From positions 129,456,125 to 129,520,124 of the forward strand of contig NC_134276.1 in NCBI RefSeq assembly GCF_949628215.1: a stretch of 64,000 nucleotides of DNA. Reading direction: 5' to 3'. The notes beneath the pieces were generated by a model. That model made no database searches. It saw only the letters and a program-made list of their open reading frames with translations, and had not been told where the DNA came from. Below are positions 36,739-49,592 of the stretch, piece by piece. The number at the start of each line of letters is the position of its first letter. Position 1 is the first letter of the stretch. Origin of the DNA: Phalacrocorax aristotelis. Taxonomy: Eukaryota; Chordata; Aves; Suliformes; Phalacrocoracidae. A program made the translations under genes and the position numbers.

Positions 36739-38994
36739 GAACACATCTCACTTTTCCCCAGCCCTAAGAGACTCCGTAGTGCCATCCCACACGCTCCTCC
36801 CCTCGGCTCAGGTCCCAGCTGGCAATGGCAGACAGCCTCTCTCCTTTCCTCTTGGCACAACAGAGCCAGCGCCAGGGCACTCAGGCGTATCTTGACAGAG
36901 CGCTGTGCCAGAAGCAATACTGCATACAAATCGTTACTATAACAAACCATCCGATTAGAAACAAAGGCTCAAGCCTTTGCTTATAAAAGCAAACCACAAT
37001 TTCTATTGGAGCCTTTTTGGTATCTGCTCCATTTGGAGGTATTTAATGTTAGAGATGCCATTCTTCTTATGTAGATCACGCTGCCTGCTTTCTTGTTCAT
37101 ACCTGTGGGAAGGCCAGGTGCTCCCACTACGCTGCTCTCCATTATCACCCAGATATCCTTGCCCATGACACTGCCACCCCTGACAGGTGTGCATACTTTA
37201 TGCAAGGGTCTTTCAACCAGCCTGGTTTACCAACAAAAGTAACACAAGCTAACAAAGTATCACAAATGTAACTTTTGTGAAAGTGACCTTTTCACAAAAG
37301 GTAACATTATTACAAGGTTGTCCCTCACTGGTGCTTTTCCACTGCTTTGCTCCATAACACTCCACTAGCAACCTCGCAGAATCAGCAGCCTGGAAACGAT
37401 GGATGTATTGCTGACATCTTGCCCATCTGGGGCTCCCCCAGGCTACCAGGGCAGCAGCACCACAGTTTTAGCCATGCTGGACGAGCTCCAGACCAGTACA
37501 CAGCTGCCAGGAAGAGTTTTGCTGCAAACCTGCCTAAGCCTCCTCCCTACCTGCTATATATTAAGCTGCCAAACACACTTCCTTCCACAAACCCGCACTT
37601 ACGTTAGAGGAATTTATGAACCCACCTATGTCAGGTAAGGGGCGGGATTTTCTCATGCTTCCAGTCAACATACAGATAATGACAAAACAGAAAGGATGAG
37701 GCCTGAGTACACACCGGGTACGTGGCTAAGATAGACAGTATTAGAGGTAGGGAGAGAAAGGATAGCTACAGCCTCATGTCTTAATTTCCCGTAACTCAAA
37801 CCTCTTTGAGGTCTTACCTGCTTGGAATGTATGTATTGCACAACATATGTCTAAGCTTCCCCATTAAGTCTCTCTATGCCACAAAGGCCTTATTAGGACT
37901 GCACAAGAATTTTGGGGAAAAACTTCCTTGTTTCAGGCACTTCGCAGTGCAGAAAAAAAAACCCCAACATTTAGGACTACTGTGTGTTTTAACTGCTCAG
38001 CCATAAAGTTAGACCAGCCTGGATCTCAACTGTCACCATCTCACCTTCCCCTCCACTCCAGTCCCCAGACTATACTTTCTCTGCACCGGCATCAGTTCTC
38101 ATGCAAACATGGGGCTAGCCAGATCAGAAGGCAAACAGTGTTTCTAGCAACCTTCTGTGATCCTCCGTCTACCCTTCCCACTGAAGGGTGTCAGAAGACC
38201 TGGTACAACTACCAGCAGAAGAACAGTAGTTCAGCTTTCAGTTGAATAGGAATAGTTATTTTAGGAGGATAATATCCATTTCTAGGCAATAACTGGTAAC
38301 AGCCTACAAACTGCCCTGAACCAGGCAATTTTAAAGAGGAAATGTACGAGTTATAAAGAAACAGAACAAGGTACATTTGTGGGGCCTGACTAGAATAACA
38401 GCCACTGCCAGCTAAAACATTCCAGTTATGTGAAGAAAATAAACAGATGTGCTGGCTCCACGCTCTTTCCTTGCTATTTATTACTTGATAACTGCTTGAT
38501 ACTCAATGCAAAAGAATAAAAGTACCAGCACCTCCAACACCCTGAATTACACATAAAGACTACATAACACACCAGGAAATAACCCAGATATTTAGCTTAC
38601 ATAACTTATTGTCTCCATGCATGTGGGCATCATGGAAGAAGCAATTGCAACACATTTAAATGAGGAAAGGCTTGGCAGGCAAATAAAAAATCCATTTTGT
38701 ACAAAAGGAACATCATAGCAGAAAAGCACTGAAAGAAGACTCTCCATACATCTTAGACTCTGACATGCAGGATGGAGAAGAAAACAGGAGTGTCTCAGTA
38801 TCTCACCTATCCCTGCCAGGGATGCCATTGTTCTTCCACGCAACATCACCCCAGATGAGGGGCACTATTCCCGTGTTCCAACCTGCTTTCCTTTATGATT
38901 GAAGAGCTGAACAACTTGCTCCATAGCGAATGCACTGGACAAAAGATGCAGCCCCTGAGCACTGGTATGAGTGATGTCCATTGTCCTTTGAATG

Positions 38995-39910
38995 TGTGCC
39001 ACTGATTTTCTGGCTGCCAGACACCCACCCAGCCACTCCTTCACTTTCCCCCTCTCTAACAGGGCAGAGGGAGGCAATAAGATGAAAAAGCTCATGGGTC
39101 GAGATAAAGACAAGGAGATCACATCAATTACTGTCACAGGCAAGACAGACTCGACTTGGGGAAAATTAATTTACTGCCAATTAAAAATATAGTAGGATAG
39201 TGAGAGACAAAAAACTACATTTACCCTCTACTTCCCCAGCTCAACTTCACTCTTTCATTCCTACCTCCTCTACTCCCCACCCCATGACAGTGCAGGGGGA
39301 TGGGGAATGGGGGTCAGTCCAAAACAGCTCCTCTTTGTCACTCCTTCCTCCTCACATTTTTCCCCTGCTCCAATGTGGGTCCTTCCTGTGGGGTAGGACA
39401 AATGGCTCCAGCACGGGTCCCTTCCACAGGCAACAGTTCCTGCCAGAAAATCTGCTCCTGTGTGGGCTCCTCTCCACAGGCTGCAGTCCCTGCCAGGACC
39501 CTGCTCTGGCATGGGCTCTCCATGGGCTGCAGCTTTCTTCAGGGCATGCTCATCTGCTGCAGCACAGGGTCCTCCACAGGCTGCAGAGTGGGTATCTGCT
39601 CAGCACCAGGGGTGCCTCCTCCCTGCCCCTGGTGTTCACAGAGCTGTTTCTCACTTTTTTTCTGGTTGGTTGCTTTTTTTCTCACTTTCTCCTCACTTCT
39701 CTGAGCCACATTTTTCCCTTTCTTAAATACATTTTCCCTGAGGCACCAACAACTTGGCTGGTGGGCTCAGCCTTGGCCAGCAGTGGTTCCATCTTGCTGC
39801 TGGCTAGAACTGGCTATGTTCAGCCCAGGTGCAGTCCCTGGCCTCTCCTCACAGAGGCCACCCCTGCTGCCAACACCTTGCCACCTACACCTGATACAGC
39901 ACTTCATTAG
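38995..39910 (+). mobile_element. Avian ERVL-type LTR with internal GC-rich subrepeats
   Basis: The sequence contains gatgaaaaagctcatgggtc, gagataaagacaaggagatc and gacttggggaaaattaattt. These are followed by a block of related units built around 'gctcc ... gggtcc ... ccacaggctgcag', and then ctggtgggctcagccttggc and cacagaggccacccctgctg. I recognise this as a common avian endogenous-retrovirus LTR. No retroviral genes adjoin it, so it is a solo LTR or remnant. The 236-codon open frame across it is a by-product of the subrepeats. Confidence 0.75.
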
Positions 39911-42728
39911 CTAAAGTGAAATATTGACTTAAAAGTGGTTTAAAAGACCCAGCACATTGCTTGATATGTAGGGCTTCTTAATGATTACTCATACCTATTT
40001 ACTCAGAATGTGTGTCATTTTCTGACTACTAGCATACCCAGGTGAGAGTCCTCTTCACCCTGTACCTCCAGCCACAGCAGGCACCTGTGAGCTATGCGTG
40101 TGAGCTTCATTGTCCTCTACTGATGTCCAGAATAGTAAGTACACACTTCTGCCACCTGACATTAACTGGCTGACACTTTGTGACAGTTCACCTAGACAGT
40201 TATTGCTACATGGTATAACTGTTCTGCCATAGCTATGCATATCTATCTTCAGGTAGACAAACTCAAGGTCACAATGTCACCAATACAGAAGACATTTCAA
40301 TTGACATTTTCACTTTATATAGGGCCCTAAAGGAATCTTGGCTTTAGGGTAACTTTTGTTCCAATGCTTTAACATCTATCTCAAATATTAGGCAGTGTAT
40401 TATACAGCTACTTTAACATTTCCAGACAATTTGGTGAGCAAGCAGCAGACATTTTTATACAGTCACATTTCACTTATAAAACAGATGCCTAACTCTTGGC
40501 AAACACTCAGCACCTAAACCATCACATTAAGATTTCTGAGATTACCAAAGGAAAAAGCTCATGCTTTCTTTACTGAGCAAGTAGTGAGTCTTTACTGCAA
40601 GTGACCCAACATCATTACCAAGGACAGGCAAACTGACCAGGTGCTATTCCAATACTCCAGTACAGTTTTTACTTTCCTAAGATACAGTGAACTCTGGTTT
40701 TATGCTAGGAAATGTAATTTAATGCCTCCAGGCCAAGAAACACATTTATGAATGGCCTCTCTTGTTACACAAGTATAGCTGAGCCACTGACCTCACTGTG
40801 TAAGACACAGCACTGTCAGACTAAGCGCAGTCAAAGAGATGGAGCAAGGCACACAGCAAACAGTACTGACACACCCTGTAATTACCTAGCTGCTTACCAC
40901 AGAAGTATCTTTTAAAAAGATACAGCACAATTTAAAAACACCTTCCCTCCAAAATCAGTGGAATATCCTGAAAAAAGCACATGGTAGAACAGATTTCTGT
41001 GAACACAGGAATCCCACATATAATGGAAAGTTAAAGTCATGATTCAACTCAGCAATACCCTATCTTTTTCTGGCAGCTACTTGCTGGAGTGGATGCCAGA
41101 TGTCAAAGACCTTGCCACTTCACAAAAAAAACCAAACAAAAAAACCACAAAACCCCTCAACATGTTTCTGACCAAGTTCTTCACTCACCTCCTGCACAAA
41201 AAAACACATCTGAGGAAAACACTATATTAAAACAGTGCATATTCTTATTTTGGCTTTAAATACTTCACAATGATTTCTTTAAACCAAAGTGTCAACCTCA
41301 GAAGGCTATAGCAATGAAGGACAGAAGTTGAGACCTGTGGCTACTTAGCAGATTTATAATTTTCAGTTTACAAGTATCTATGAACAAATTTGTAAAAAAA
41401 ATGTAAACTAATAAAGTTGTACACATATTATGAATGCATAACTAAGAGAATCCCGCTATTTGTTTCTCATGGAGGTACTTCAGCATGAGAACTGCAGCAA
41501 AGACATTCCAGTTGAAGCTTCCTTAGGCATGAACAGAATTTACTTTTTTTTTAATCTCTGCAGTCTTACCTCAGTAAGGATTACACACTGTCAGTGCCTA
41601 CAGCAAAGACATGTATCAAGAAACGAGGTAGATGGCATTACTTTGTTCAGCTATTAAATGTACAGGAACTTTTCCATGTTAGAATACAATTTACATCTAT
41701 GCCGATTTTCAACCACTCTGCAGATGGATTTTTATGCAGGAGAAAGTTTCAAACATACAATTTAAGAGTTCTAACTCATATCCTTTAGAAGTGTTATGAC
41801 CTAGAACAGTGTTTGACAGAATTCAAAACTGTTTCAACAAATCTAGTACAACATAGCAACAAGCAATTTTAATCATATGCTTGTGGAAGTAATCCTAAAA
41901 ACATACTCTCCCGAGAATCAGGATATTGTTAAACCTTTTGGACAAGCAGCTCAGTAAAATTTCATGCAGTGGGACAGAGTGTATCACTCTTCCTCCCACT
42001 CTGTTACTAAACTCCTTTCCCCATCTCACTGAATCTTGCTGGGGAGTCTGGAGAGATAAAGATGAGATGTGATGTGGACTCCTCCTCTCAGCGTTCAAGA
42101 GCTCCTGTCCCTCTACAACCCTCCTCCTTGGCACCCAAATAGCAGCCAGGCTCTAGGCTCTTTCCATGAACAAGAGAGAAGGTTGCAGGGGATGATACCT
42201 AACTCAAAAGCAGAGAAACAGAAAGTGGCTCTTTTCCAACCCTTCACTTCTAGTTACTGAGCAGGTATTGGTCCTCCCCACTCACTGCTGAACTCTTGCA
42301 ATGAATTTTATTCTCCAGTCAGCTACAGGACTGAAGACTGAGGTGGACACAAGGTTAGTGCTACAGACCCCAAATTTTTTCTGATATTTATAATTACATT
42401 TAGAATCATTATATCAGTTTAAAAGGATTATCTGAATTATAATGCATGATAACTTTTATCCCACAATTCACTGCCTGACAAATAAACATTACCCAGTTTT
42501 TGCTCTCAGCAGCACCACCACATATATGCTAAAAAAAATTTAAGGACACCAAGATGACACAAACATAGCTGTAAAGCACATTACTTGCACATATGCCAAA
42601 GCACTTCCAACAGGAAAAAAGCACAGACACACATACTTACGAAAACTCCTAAATATGTTAAAAACTAACCAGAAAAGAGTGATGGAAGCTCTATGCCATT
42701 GTTTCACAAAATTTTCAAAGACCCATTT

Positions 42729-43303
42729 TGTCATGGTTTAACCCCGGTCAGCAACCAAGCACCACACAGCTGGTCACTCACCTTCTCCCCCACAGCTGGG
42801 ATGGGGAGAGAATCAGAAGGGCAAAAGTAAGAAAACTTGTAGGTAAAGAACAGTTCAATGATTGAAATAAACCAAAGTAATACTACTAATAATAAATTAT
42901 AATGAAAAGGAAAACAACAAAAAGAGAGAGAAACAAAACCCAGGAAAAACAGGTAATGCAACCACTTACCACCTGCTGCCTAATGCCCGTCCCATCCCCA
43001 AGCAGCGATCGCTGCCTCTCGGCCAACTCCCTCCAAATTATATACTGAGCATGATGTCATATGGTATGGAATATTCCTTTGGCCAGTTGGGGTCAGCTGT
43101 CCCAGCTGTGCCCCCTCCCAGCATCTTGTGGGCCTCCTCACTAGCAGAGCATGGGAAGCTGAAAGGTCCTTGACTCTGCATAAACACTGCTCAGCAACAA
43201 GTAAAACATCAGCGTGTTATCACATTATTCTCACAATCCAAAACACAGCACTCTACCAGCTACTAGGAGGAAAATTAACTCTATCCCAGACAAAACCAGG
43301 ACA
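42729..43303 (+). mobile_element. Solo ERVL-like LTR, near complete
   Basis: It starts TGTCATGGTTTAACCCC and ends CAAAACCAGGACA, about 575 bases, with the TG...CA ends of an LTR. Inside is gagcatgatgtcatatggta downstream of a TATA-like tatata at about 43.04 kb. CATTT lies immediately before (42724-42728) and again at 43302-43306, a possible 5-base target duplication that overlaps the LTR's last two bases. No gag-pol sequence is present. Confidence 0.85.
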
Positions 43304-45179
43304 TTTATACACAGTGCAAAAAACCAGCCTCTGAAGCAGAAAACAGCTAGTCCAGTTGCACACCAGCTGCATGGCTTCTGGACAACATATATGCCTAAAC
43401 CAGCAGGTTTTTAACTGAACCCTTGCATCAAAGCAGGCAGTCATTTGACCAGGCTTCAGAATCTCCACCTCTGAGCTAGCAAAACCAAAGTTCACCAAAC
43501 TCCTTCAGGCGACTTAGATTTAGGATCACATGACAAAAAATAGAAATCAAGCACACCTCAACTTCTATTTTTTTCCTAAGTATTACTTAAAAGAGAAGAA
43601 TGTGGCAAGTCAAAGCAGAGAGAAAGAGAAAACCCCAAGCCTTCCAAAGCTGAAGTAACAAAATTTCTTACTTCTAACTGAAAAGTATTTATGAAAATGA
43701 AATACAGCTGTTACAAAAATGACAAGGAAATACCTATATAAATCAAAACCATGACTGATCATACTTAAAGTGTTTATCAAGAAAACTCATTAATGATAAC
43801 AGTATCTTGCACGAAAGGTGATATACTTTACGGTGTTAAAGAAAGGTTCATGAAACATTATCTAAGTTGAATAGTGACAGAGAATACTACAAAACTCCAA
43901 AGTCACACTTTTCAGTAGTCTAAATTTAGTCAGAGTATTTGTAATTAACAACAGAAGACTTACAGAATAGTCACTGAGCTGCAGAGAAAAGTCTTCAGAG
44001 AAAAAGCGTCTCACATAACTACCAACGTTACTGATAAAAAGTGTAAATATTTAAAGAATATGAACAGAGTTCTGTTCACACAATAACAAAGTTTATTTCT
44101 TTGGGTTTTTTTTTTTTTTTAACATTAGCCACCTCAGTTACATCAAACTTTCACCTTCCTTTTCTCTAAAACTCTTTGTTGAAATGTGAGCTCTTCTAAA
44201 CTGACTCAGCTGCCCCTTGGGCATTTCCATAGCTGTTAAGTGACAGGGTGGAAAGAATGTTAGATTGATAAGAGATCGTCACTATTAACTCTTTGAAACA
44301 AGCAGGTATCAGTAAGAAACTGAATATAGGTATTCTCCTTTTTGACTATCACTACCACAGCGCCGTGAAAATATTAAGTCTACAAGGTTTCTAATCGTAT
44401 CAGAGCTATAGTTTAAAAAGTATTTGTATTATGACTCAGAAACCAAACCTCCTCAAATACTCCCACTAGTGGTCCAGCTTCTGCTTTCCCTCAAGACCTA
44501 TAAACACATTTCCATCATCGCAAACTGGGGCATTTTCATCAAATGAGGGCTCCCATGAACCTGTGCAAGCCTCCTCTCAAGCTCTCTGATCACTGTTCAG
44601 GGTCCTCCAAAATAATATCTAGAGCAATGAGTGAAGCAGTTTAGGTCTCATCAGTGAGAAAATTTTTGAGTACAGCATCACTTGCCTGCAATCCAGTTTC
44701 TCTATGCATGAAATGTAATAAATATACCTAAATGTACTTTACCATAAACGCTTTGGTTAAAAGAAAAACCCCAGTCCACTACACCCATCCCCCTGACTTA
44801 CAACCTTTGAGCCCGATACAGTAAGTACTTCTACCTGGTACATTATTTTGAGATATGTAACTGTTTCCAATTACATCAGTCACGCTGCACCGCAACGAAG
44901 TTGTGTACCGGCTGATGCATTTGCAAGATCGCATCCCCGAGTCCTGCCTTTGCTGTTCCCCGGGAACCACCTGCAGAGGGACCCCCTACAGAGGCCAGGG
45001 ACAGCCTAGAGGCAACGAGCTGCAGAAGCCGAGACAAACTTTCCTCCACGCACCAGACGCTCCAAGTTGCCTCACAAAAGCGAGGCAAAACCCCCTTCGC
45101 TCCGGATTTAAAACTGAAAGACCATGCGGAAATTAGTTATCCCCTCCCCTCCACCTTTACACTCCTCCCTCCAGAGCTT

Positions 45180-45870
45180 CACCCGGTCCCCACACCCCGC
45201 TCCCTCCCGTACTCCCCCTCTCCCCGCGGGCCGGGGGCAGGCCCGCCCTCACGGCAAGCGGTTCTCCACAGCGCTCACCCACTTTTTAACCGCTTTTTAA
45301 GCCCTTTTCAACCGCTTTTAACTTACGAGGGCGGCCGAGGGGCGCCGCCGGGCCGGACACCGCTCGACCCTGGGAGACCCAGCCCCGCTCCCGGCGCGGT
45401 CCCGCGCCCCCGGCCAACCAACAGCCGCCCCCGCGCGCAGGCGCTCTGCTGCCGGCGCCCCCTCCCCTCACCGCCCAGCCCCGCGTGCCGCCGGTGGGGC
45501 GGGGCATGCGCGTGCCTCAACGGCTGCGCGGGGTGGGGGTGAACCGCCACCGCCACCGGGGCGGGATGAAGGTGAGGCGGCGGTGGGGCGGGGACGTGGG
45601 GGAGACGGGCCCTTCTTTCCCGCAGAAAACGGGGAAGGGGGCGGCGGGCCGGCCGCTGCGCTCCGCGGTGGCATCGGTCCTCCGCCACCAACCATAGAGC
45701 GCGGGGATAGAGCGGCCGCCTCCCGCCACAGAGACCACCACGCACCCCCACCCCCCGCCGGAGGGATTGAGCGACCCCGCGGTGGCGGTCCTTGTCCGCC
45801 GCCACGGAGGCTCCTCGGCGGAGCCGGGAGTAGCGGGCCCTGAGAGCGAGCGGGCCTTATTCGCTTGTTT
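45180..45870. promoter_or_regulatory. CpG-island promoter of B4GALT4, possibly bidirectional
   Basis: Dense CpG and GC-rich sequence contains two GGGGCGGGG SP1/KLF-type boxes (45496-45504 and 45585-45593) and a GCATGCGC NRF1-type core at 45504-45511. TATA-less promoters of housekeeping Golgi enzymes usually look like this. It lies upstream of B4GALT4 on the minus strand. A divergent + strand transcript is possible but no exon is proven. Confidence 0.7.
45327..45750 (-). other. B4GALT4: Predicted non-coding first exon of B4GALT4 (5' limit unknown)
   Basis: Inside the CpG island a strong minus-strand donor gtaagt (acttac at 45321-45326 on the + strand) follows a GC-rich stretch ending gccgccctc. 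The next minus-strand acceptor of the gene is at 27326/27327, so splicing would give a non-coding exon and an intron of 18.0 kb. The upstream limit is a guess because no TATA box or initiator is evident. Confidence 0.5.
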
Positions 45871-46524
45871 ACTTAGGATTCCGGAGCAAACTCGTGAGGC
45901 GTAACTTAATTGGTGCAGGTCAGGTGGCGCCGGTGTGTCCGTGGCCGGGTGCCAGAGCTCGGCCGGGTCCCGCCGTTTGCGGGACTGCAGAAGCGCCCGG
46001 GTGTTTTGAAGGTGCTGGGGAGCTTTGAGGGGCATGGGCATGCCGGCGTTTGCATTGTTGGTACTCTTGAAGAGTTGCCAGTTTCGCTTTCTCTCAAAAT
46101 GTGTCCTATTTAGCGCTTCTTTACAGCGAAATCGGATGGGGCTTGGCAGGAGTTCTTTGAATCTCAGAAATCACAACTTAAGATACCTGCTTGCACACCC
46201 TAATTGCTCAGGAAAGCAAAAGGTGTTCCCCTTCCTTAATTCTAAGTGGAATTACAAAAGGGCTTTTCGTGTGGAACCCTAAGGGAGTGCAGACAAAACC
46301 CCTTCAAGCTTGCGTGCCCACATGCAGATGGCTGCAAGCCTTTAGCTGTTATTAACAAGTTTTCTTAGTGTTTGGAAAAAGCTTCAAAATCCAAGGTATT
46401 TTTGCCCGTGGGGCAAATTAGATTGCCATATGGATTAACCAAAGTTCATATTGTTATACTGCAACATTTGTTGTTTCTCCATGCAAAGCTTTCCAGCATA
46501 ACTGCCAGCAGTGGAATTTTGGTT

Positions 46525-49500
46525 TTTTTGATCATGGGGCAGTTTACATGACACCAGGCATGCTGGAGACAGATGGGGTTCACCTGTCACAAAGGGGGAA
46601 AAGGATTCTGGCTCAGGAGTTAGCAGGCCTTGTTGAAAGGGCTTTAAACTAGATACGAAGGGGGAAGGGGATAAAACCAGGCTTGCTAGGAATGAGCCTA
46701 GGGGTGGCATACCTGTGTTGGAAAAGAGATCAATAGATCAACTGAAGTGCATTTATACCAATGCACGCAGCATGGGCAATAAACAGGAGGAGCTGGAAGC
46801 CATCGCGCATCAGGGAAACTATGACGTGGTTGCCATCACGGAAACATGGTGGGATGACTCACACAACTGGAGCACTGCAATGGATGGCTACAAGCTCTTT
46901 AGAAGGGACAGGCAAGGAAGGAGAGGTGCAGGGGTGGCCTTGTATGTTAGTGTTTTGACTGTCTAGAACTCAATGACGGTAATGATAAAGTTGAGTGCTT
47001 ATGGGTAAGGGTCAGGGGGAAGGCCAATAAGGGAGACATCCTGGTGGGAGTCTGTTATAGACCACCCAACCAGGATGAGGAGACAGATTAAGTACTCTAC
47101 AAGCAGTTGGCTGAAGTCTCTCAGTCTCTAGCCCTAGTTCTTGTGGGAGACTTCAACTTACCAGATGTCTGCTGGAAATACAACACAGCAGAGAGAAAGC
47201 AGTGTCGGAGGTTCCTGGAGTGTGTGGGAGATAACTTCCTGATGCAGCTGGTGAGCGAGCCAACAAGGGGAGGTGCCCCGCTGGACCTGCTGTTTATGAA
47301 CAGAGAAGGCCTGGTGGGTGATGTGGTGGTTGGAGGCTGTCTTGGGCTCAGTGACCATGACATGATAGAGTTCTTGATTCTTGGAGAAGTAAGGAAGAGG
47401 GTCAGCAAAACCACTACCCTGAACGTCAGAAGGGCAGACTTTGAATTGTTAAGGAGCCTGGTTAACACTGTCCCTTGGGAGGCAGTCCTGAAGGGCAAAG
47501 GAGTCCAGGAAGGTTGGGTGTTATTAAAGAAGGAAGTCTCAAAGGCACAGGAGCAGGCCATCCCCATGTGCCGTAAGTCGAGCAGACGGGGGAGAAGACT
47601 GGCTTGGCTGAATAGGGAGCTTTGGCTGGAACTCAAGTAAAAAAGGAGAGCTTACCACCTTTGGAAGAAGGGGCAGGTGACTCAGAAGGACTACAAGGAT
47701 GTTGTGAGGTTATGCAGGGAAAAGATTAGGAAGGCGAAGGCCCAGCTGGAACCTAAACTGGCCGCCACCGTTAAAGATAACAAAAAATGTTTTTATAAAT
47801 ACATCAGTGACAAAAGGAGAGCCAGGGAGAATCTCCCTCCTTTGTTGGATGGGGAAGGTAACCTTGCCAGGAAAGGTGCGGAGAAGGCTGAGGTACTTAA
47901 TGCTTTCTTTGCCTCAGTCTTTAATAGTCAGACTGGTCATCCTCAGGGTTGTCAGACCCCTGTGCTGGGAGATGGAGATAGTATGCAGAATGAAGTCTCG
48001 GTTGTTGAAGAGGTGGCAGTCACTGACCTGCTCCTTCACCTGGATGTTCACAAGTCCATGGGGCCGGATGGGATCCACCCGAGGATACTGAGGGAGCTGG
48101 CAGAGGAGCTCGCCAAGCCACTGTCCGTCATTTATCAGCAGTCCTGGTCAACCAGGGAGGTCCCCGATGACTAGAAACTACCGAATGTGTCGCCCCTCTA
48201 CAAGAAGGGTCGGAAGGAGGATCCGGGGAACTACAGGCCTGTCAGCCTGACCTCGGTGCTGGGAAAGGTCATGGAGCAGATCGTCTTGAATGCCATTCCA
48301 CAGCACATGTGGGACACCCAGGGCATCGGGCTCAGCCAGCATGGGTTTATGAAAGGGAGGTCCTGCCTCACTAACCTGGTCTCCTTCTATGATAAGGTGA
48401 CCTGCTTAGTGGATGAGGGGAAGGCTGTGGACGTTGTCTGCTTGGACTTTAGTAAGGCCTTTGACACTGTCTCCCACAGCATTCTCCTGGAGAAGCTGGC
48501 TGCTCACGGCTTGGACAAGTGCACTCTGTGCTGCGTTAAAAACTGGCTGGACGGCCGAGCCCAGAGAGTGGTGGTGAACGGAGTCAAATCCAGTTGGTGG
48601 CCACTCGCGAGTGGTGTTCCCCAGGGCTCAGTGTTGGAGCCGGTCCTGTTCAATATCTTCATTGATAATCTGGATGAGGGGATTGAGTGCACCCTCAGTA
48701 AGTCTGCAGATGACACCAAGCTGGGTGGAAGTGTCGATCTGCTGGAGGGCAGGAAGGCCCTACAGAGGGACGTGGACAGGCTGGATCATTGGGCTGGAGC
48801 CGACAGCATGAGATTCAACAAGGATAAGTGTCGGGTCCTGCACTTGAGTCACAACAACCCCATGCAACGCTACAGGCTTGGGCAGGAGTGGCTGGAGAGC
48901 TGCCTGGAGGAAAAGGATCTGGGGGTGTTGGTTGACAGCTGCCTGAACATGAGCCGGCAGTGTGCCCAGGCGGCCAAGAAGGCCAACGGCACCCTGGCTT
49001 GTATCAGGCATAGTGTGGCCAGCAGGAGCAGGGAGGTGATCGTGCCCCTGTACTCGGCACTGGTGAGGCCGCACCTCGAGTACTGTGTTCAGTTTTGGGC
49101 CCCTCAGTACAAGAAGTACATTGAGGTGCTGGAGTGTGTCTAGAGAAGGGCAACAAAGTTGGTGAAGGGTCTAGAACACAAGTCTTATGAGGAGCGGCTG
49201 AGGGAATTGGGGTTGTTCAGTCTGGAGAAGAGGAGGCTGAGGGGAGACCTTATTGCTCTCTACAACTACCTGAAAGGAGGTTGTAGCAAGGTGGAGGTTG
49301 GTCTCTTCTCCCTAGTAACAAGTGATAGGACAAGAGGAAATGCCCTCAAGCTGCGCTAGGGGAAGTTTAGATTGGATATTAGGAAAAACTTCTTCACTGA
49401 AAGGGATGTCAGGCATTGGAACAGGCTGCCCAGGGAGGTGGTGGAGTCTCCATCCCTAGAGGTATTTAAAAGAAGGGTAGAGGTGGTGCTTGAGGATATG

Positions 49501-49592
49501 GTTTAGTGGTGGACTTGGCAGTGATAGGTTAGCGGTTGGACTTGATGATCTTAAGGGTCTTTTCCAACTTTAACGATTCTATGATTCTACCC
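46525..49592 (+). mobile_element. CR1 LINE, about 3.07 kb, + orientation, relatively intact
   Basis: The copy begins inside the C-terminal part of ORF1: the frame DGVHLSQRGKRILAQ ... ALN ends in a TAG near 46,650. ORF2 follows with endonuclease ([28 protein letters not shown]) and reverse transcriptase ([59 protein letters not shown]). It ends with the CR1 3' UTR and terminus gattctatgattctac. One frameshift near 46,970-47,100 and a handful of in-frame stops interrupt ORF2. It is inserted about 0.7 kb from the B4GALT4 CpG island. Confidence 0.92.
46715..49359 (+). pseudogene. CR1 ORF2 (endonuclease-reverse transcriptase), disrupted
   Basis: The 5' part (46715-46966) is in one frame and the rest in another, so there is one frameshift. 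After it, the frame is broken by stops near 47,089, at 47638-47640, 48172-48174, 49141-49143 and 49357-49359. The longest uninterrupted piece, 318 codons at 48187-49143, covers the polymerase core. The usual aromatic residue before the catalytic ADD is Ser here (KSADDTK). The product would nick DNA and prime reverse transcription if intact; this copy cannot make it. Confidence 0.88.

Larger units (their letters stand above)
27327..45326 (-). other. B4GALT4: Predicted 18 kb 5'UTR intron of B4GALT4
   Basis: The donor is at 45321-45326 and the acceptor is just above 27326, both on the minus strand. The intron contains two minus-strand CR1 fragments and two LTRs; the rest (27.3-29.0, 29.5-32.5, 34.2-38.9 and 43.3-45.2 kb) shows no recognisable gene. 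Additional non-coding exons could be hidden here. Confidence 0.5.

Noticed and set aside
39200-39910. 236-codon open frame on the + strand
   Set aside because: It runs through the LTR and its GC-rich subrepeats, and other frames of the same stretch are also open. No protein family signature.
45323-46041. Open frames of 160 and 174 codons on the minus strand
   Set aside because: Same GC effect in the B4GALT4 CpG island. The region is better explained as promoter and non-coding first exon.
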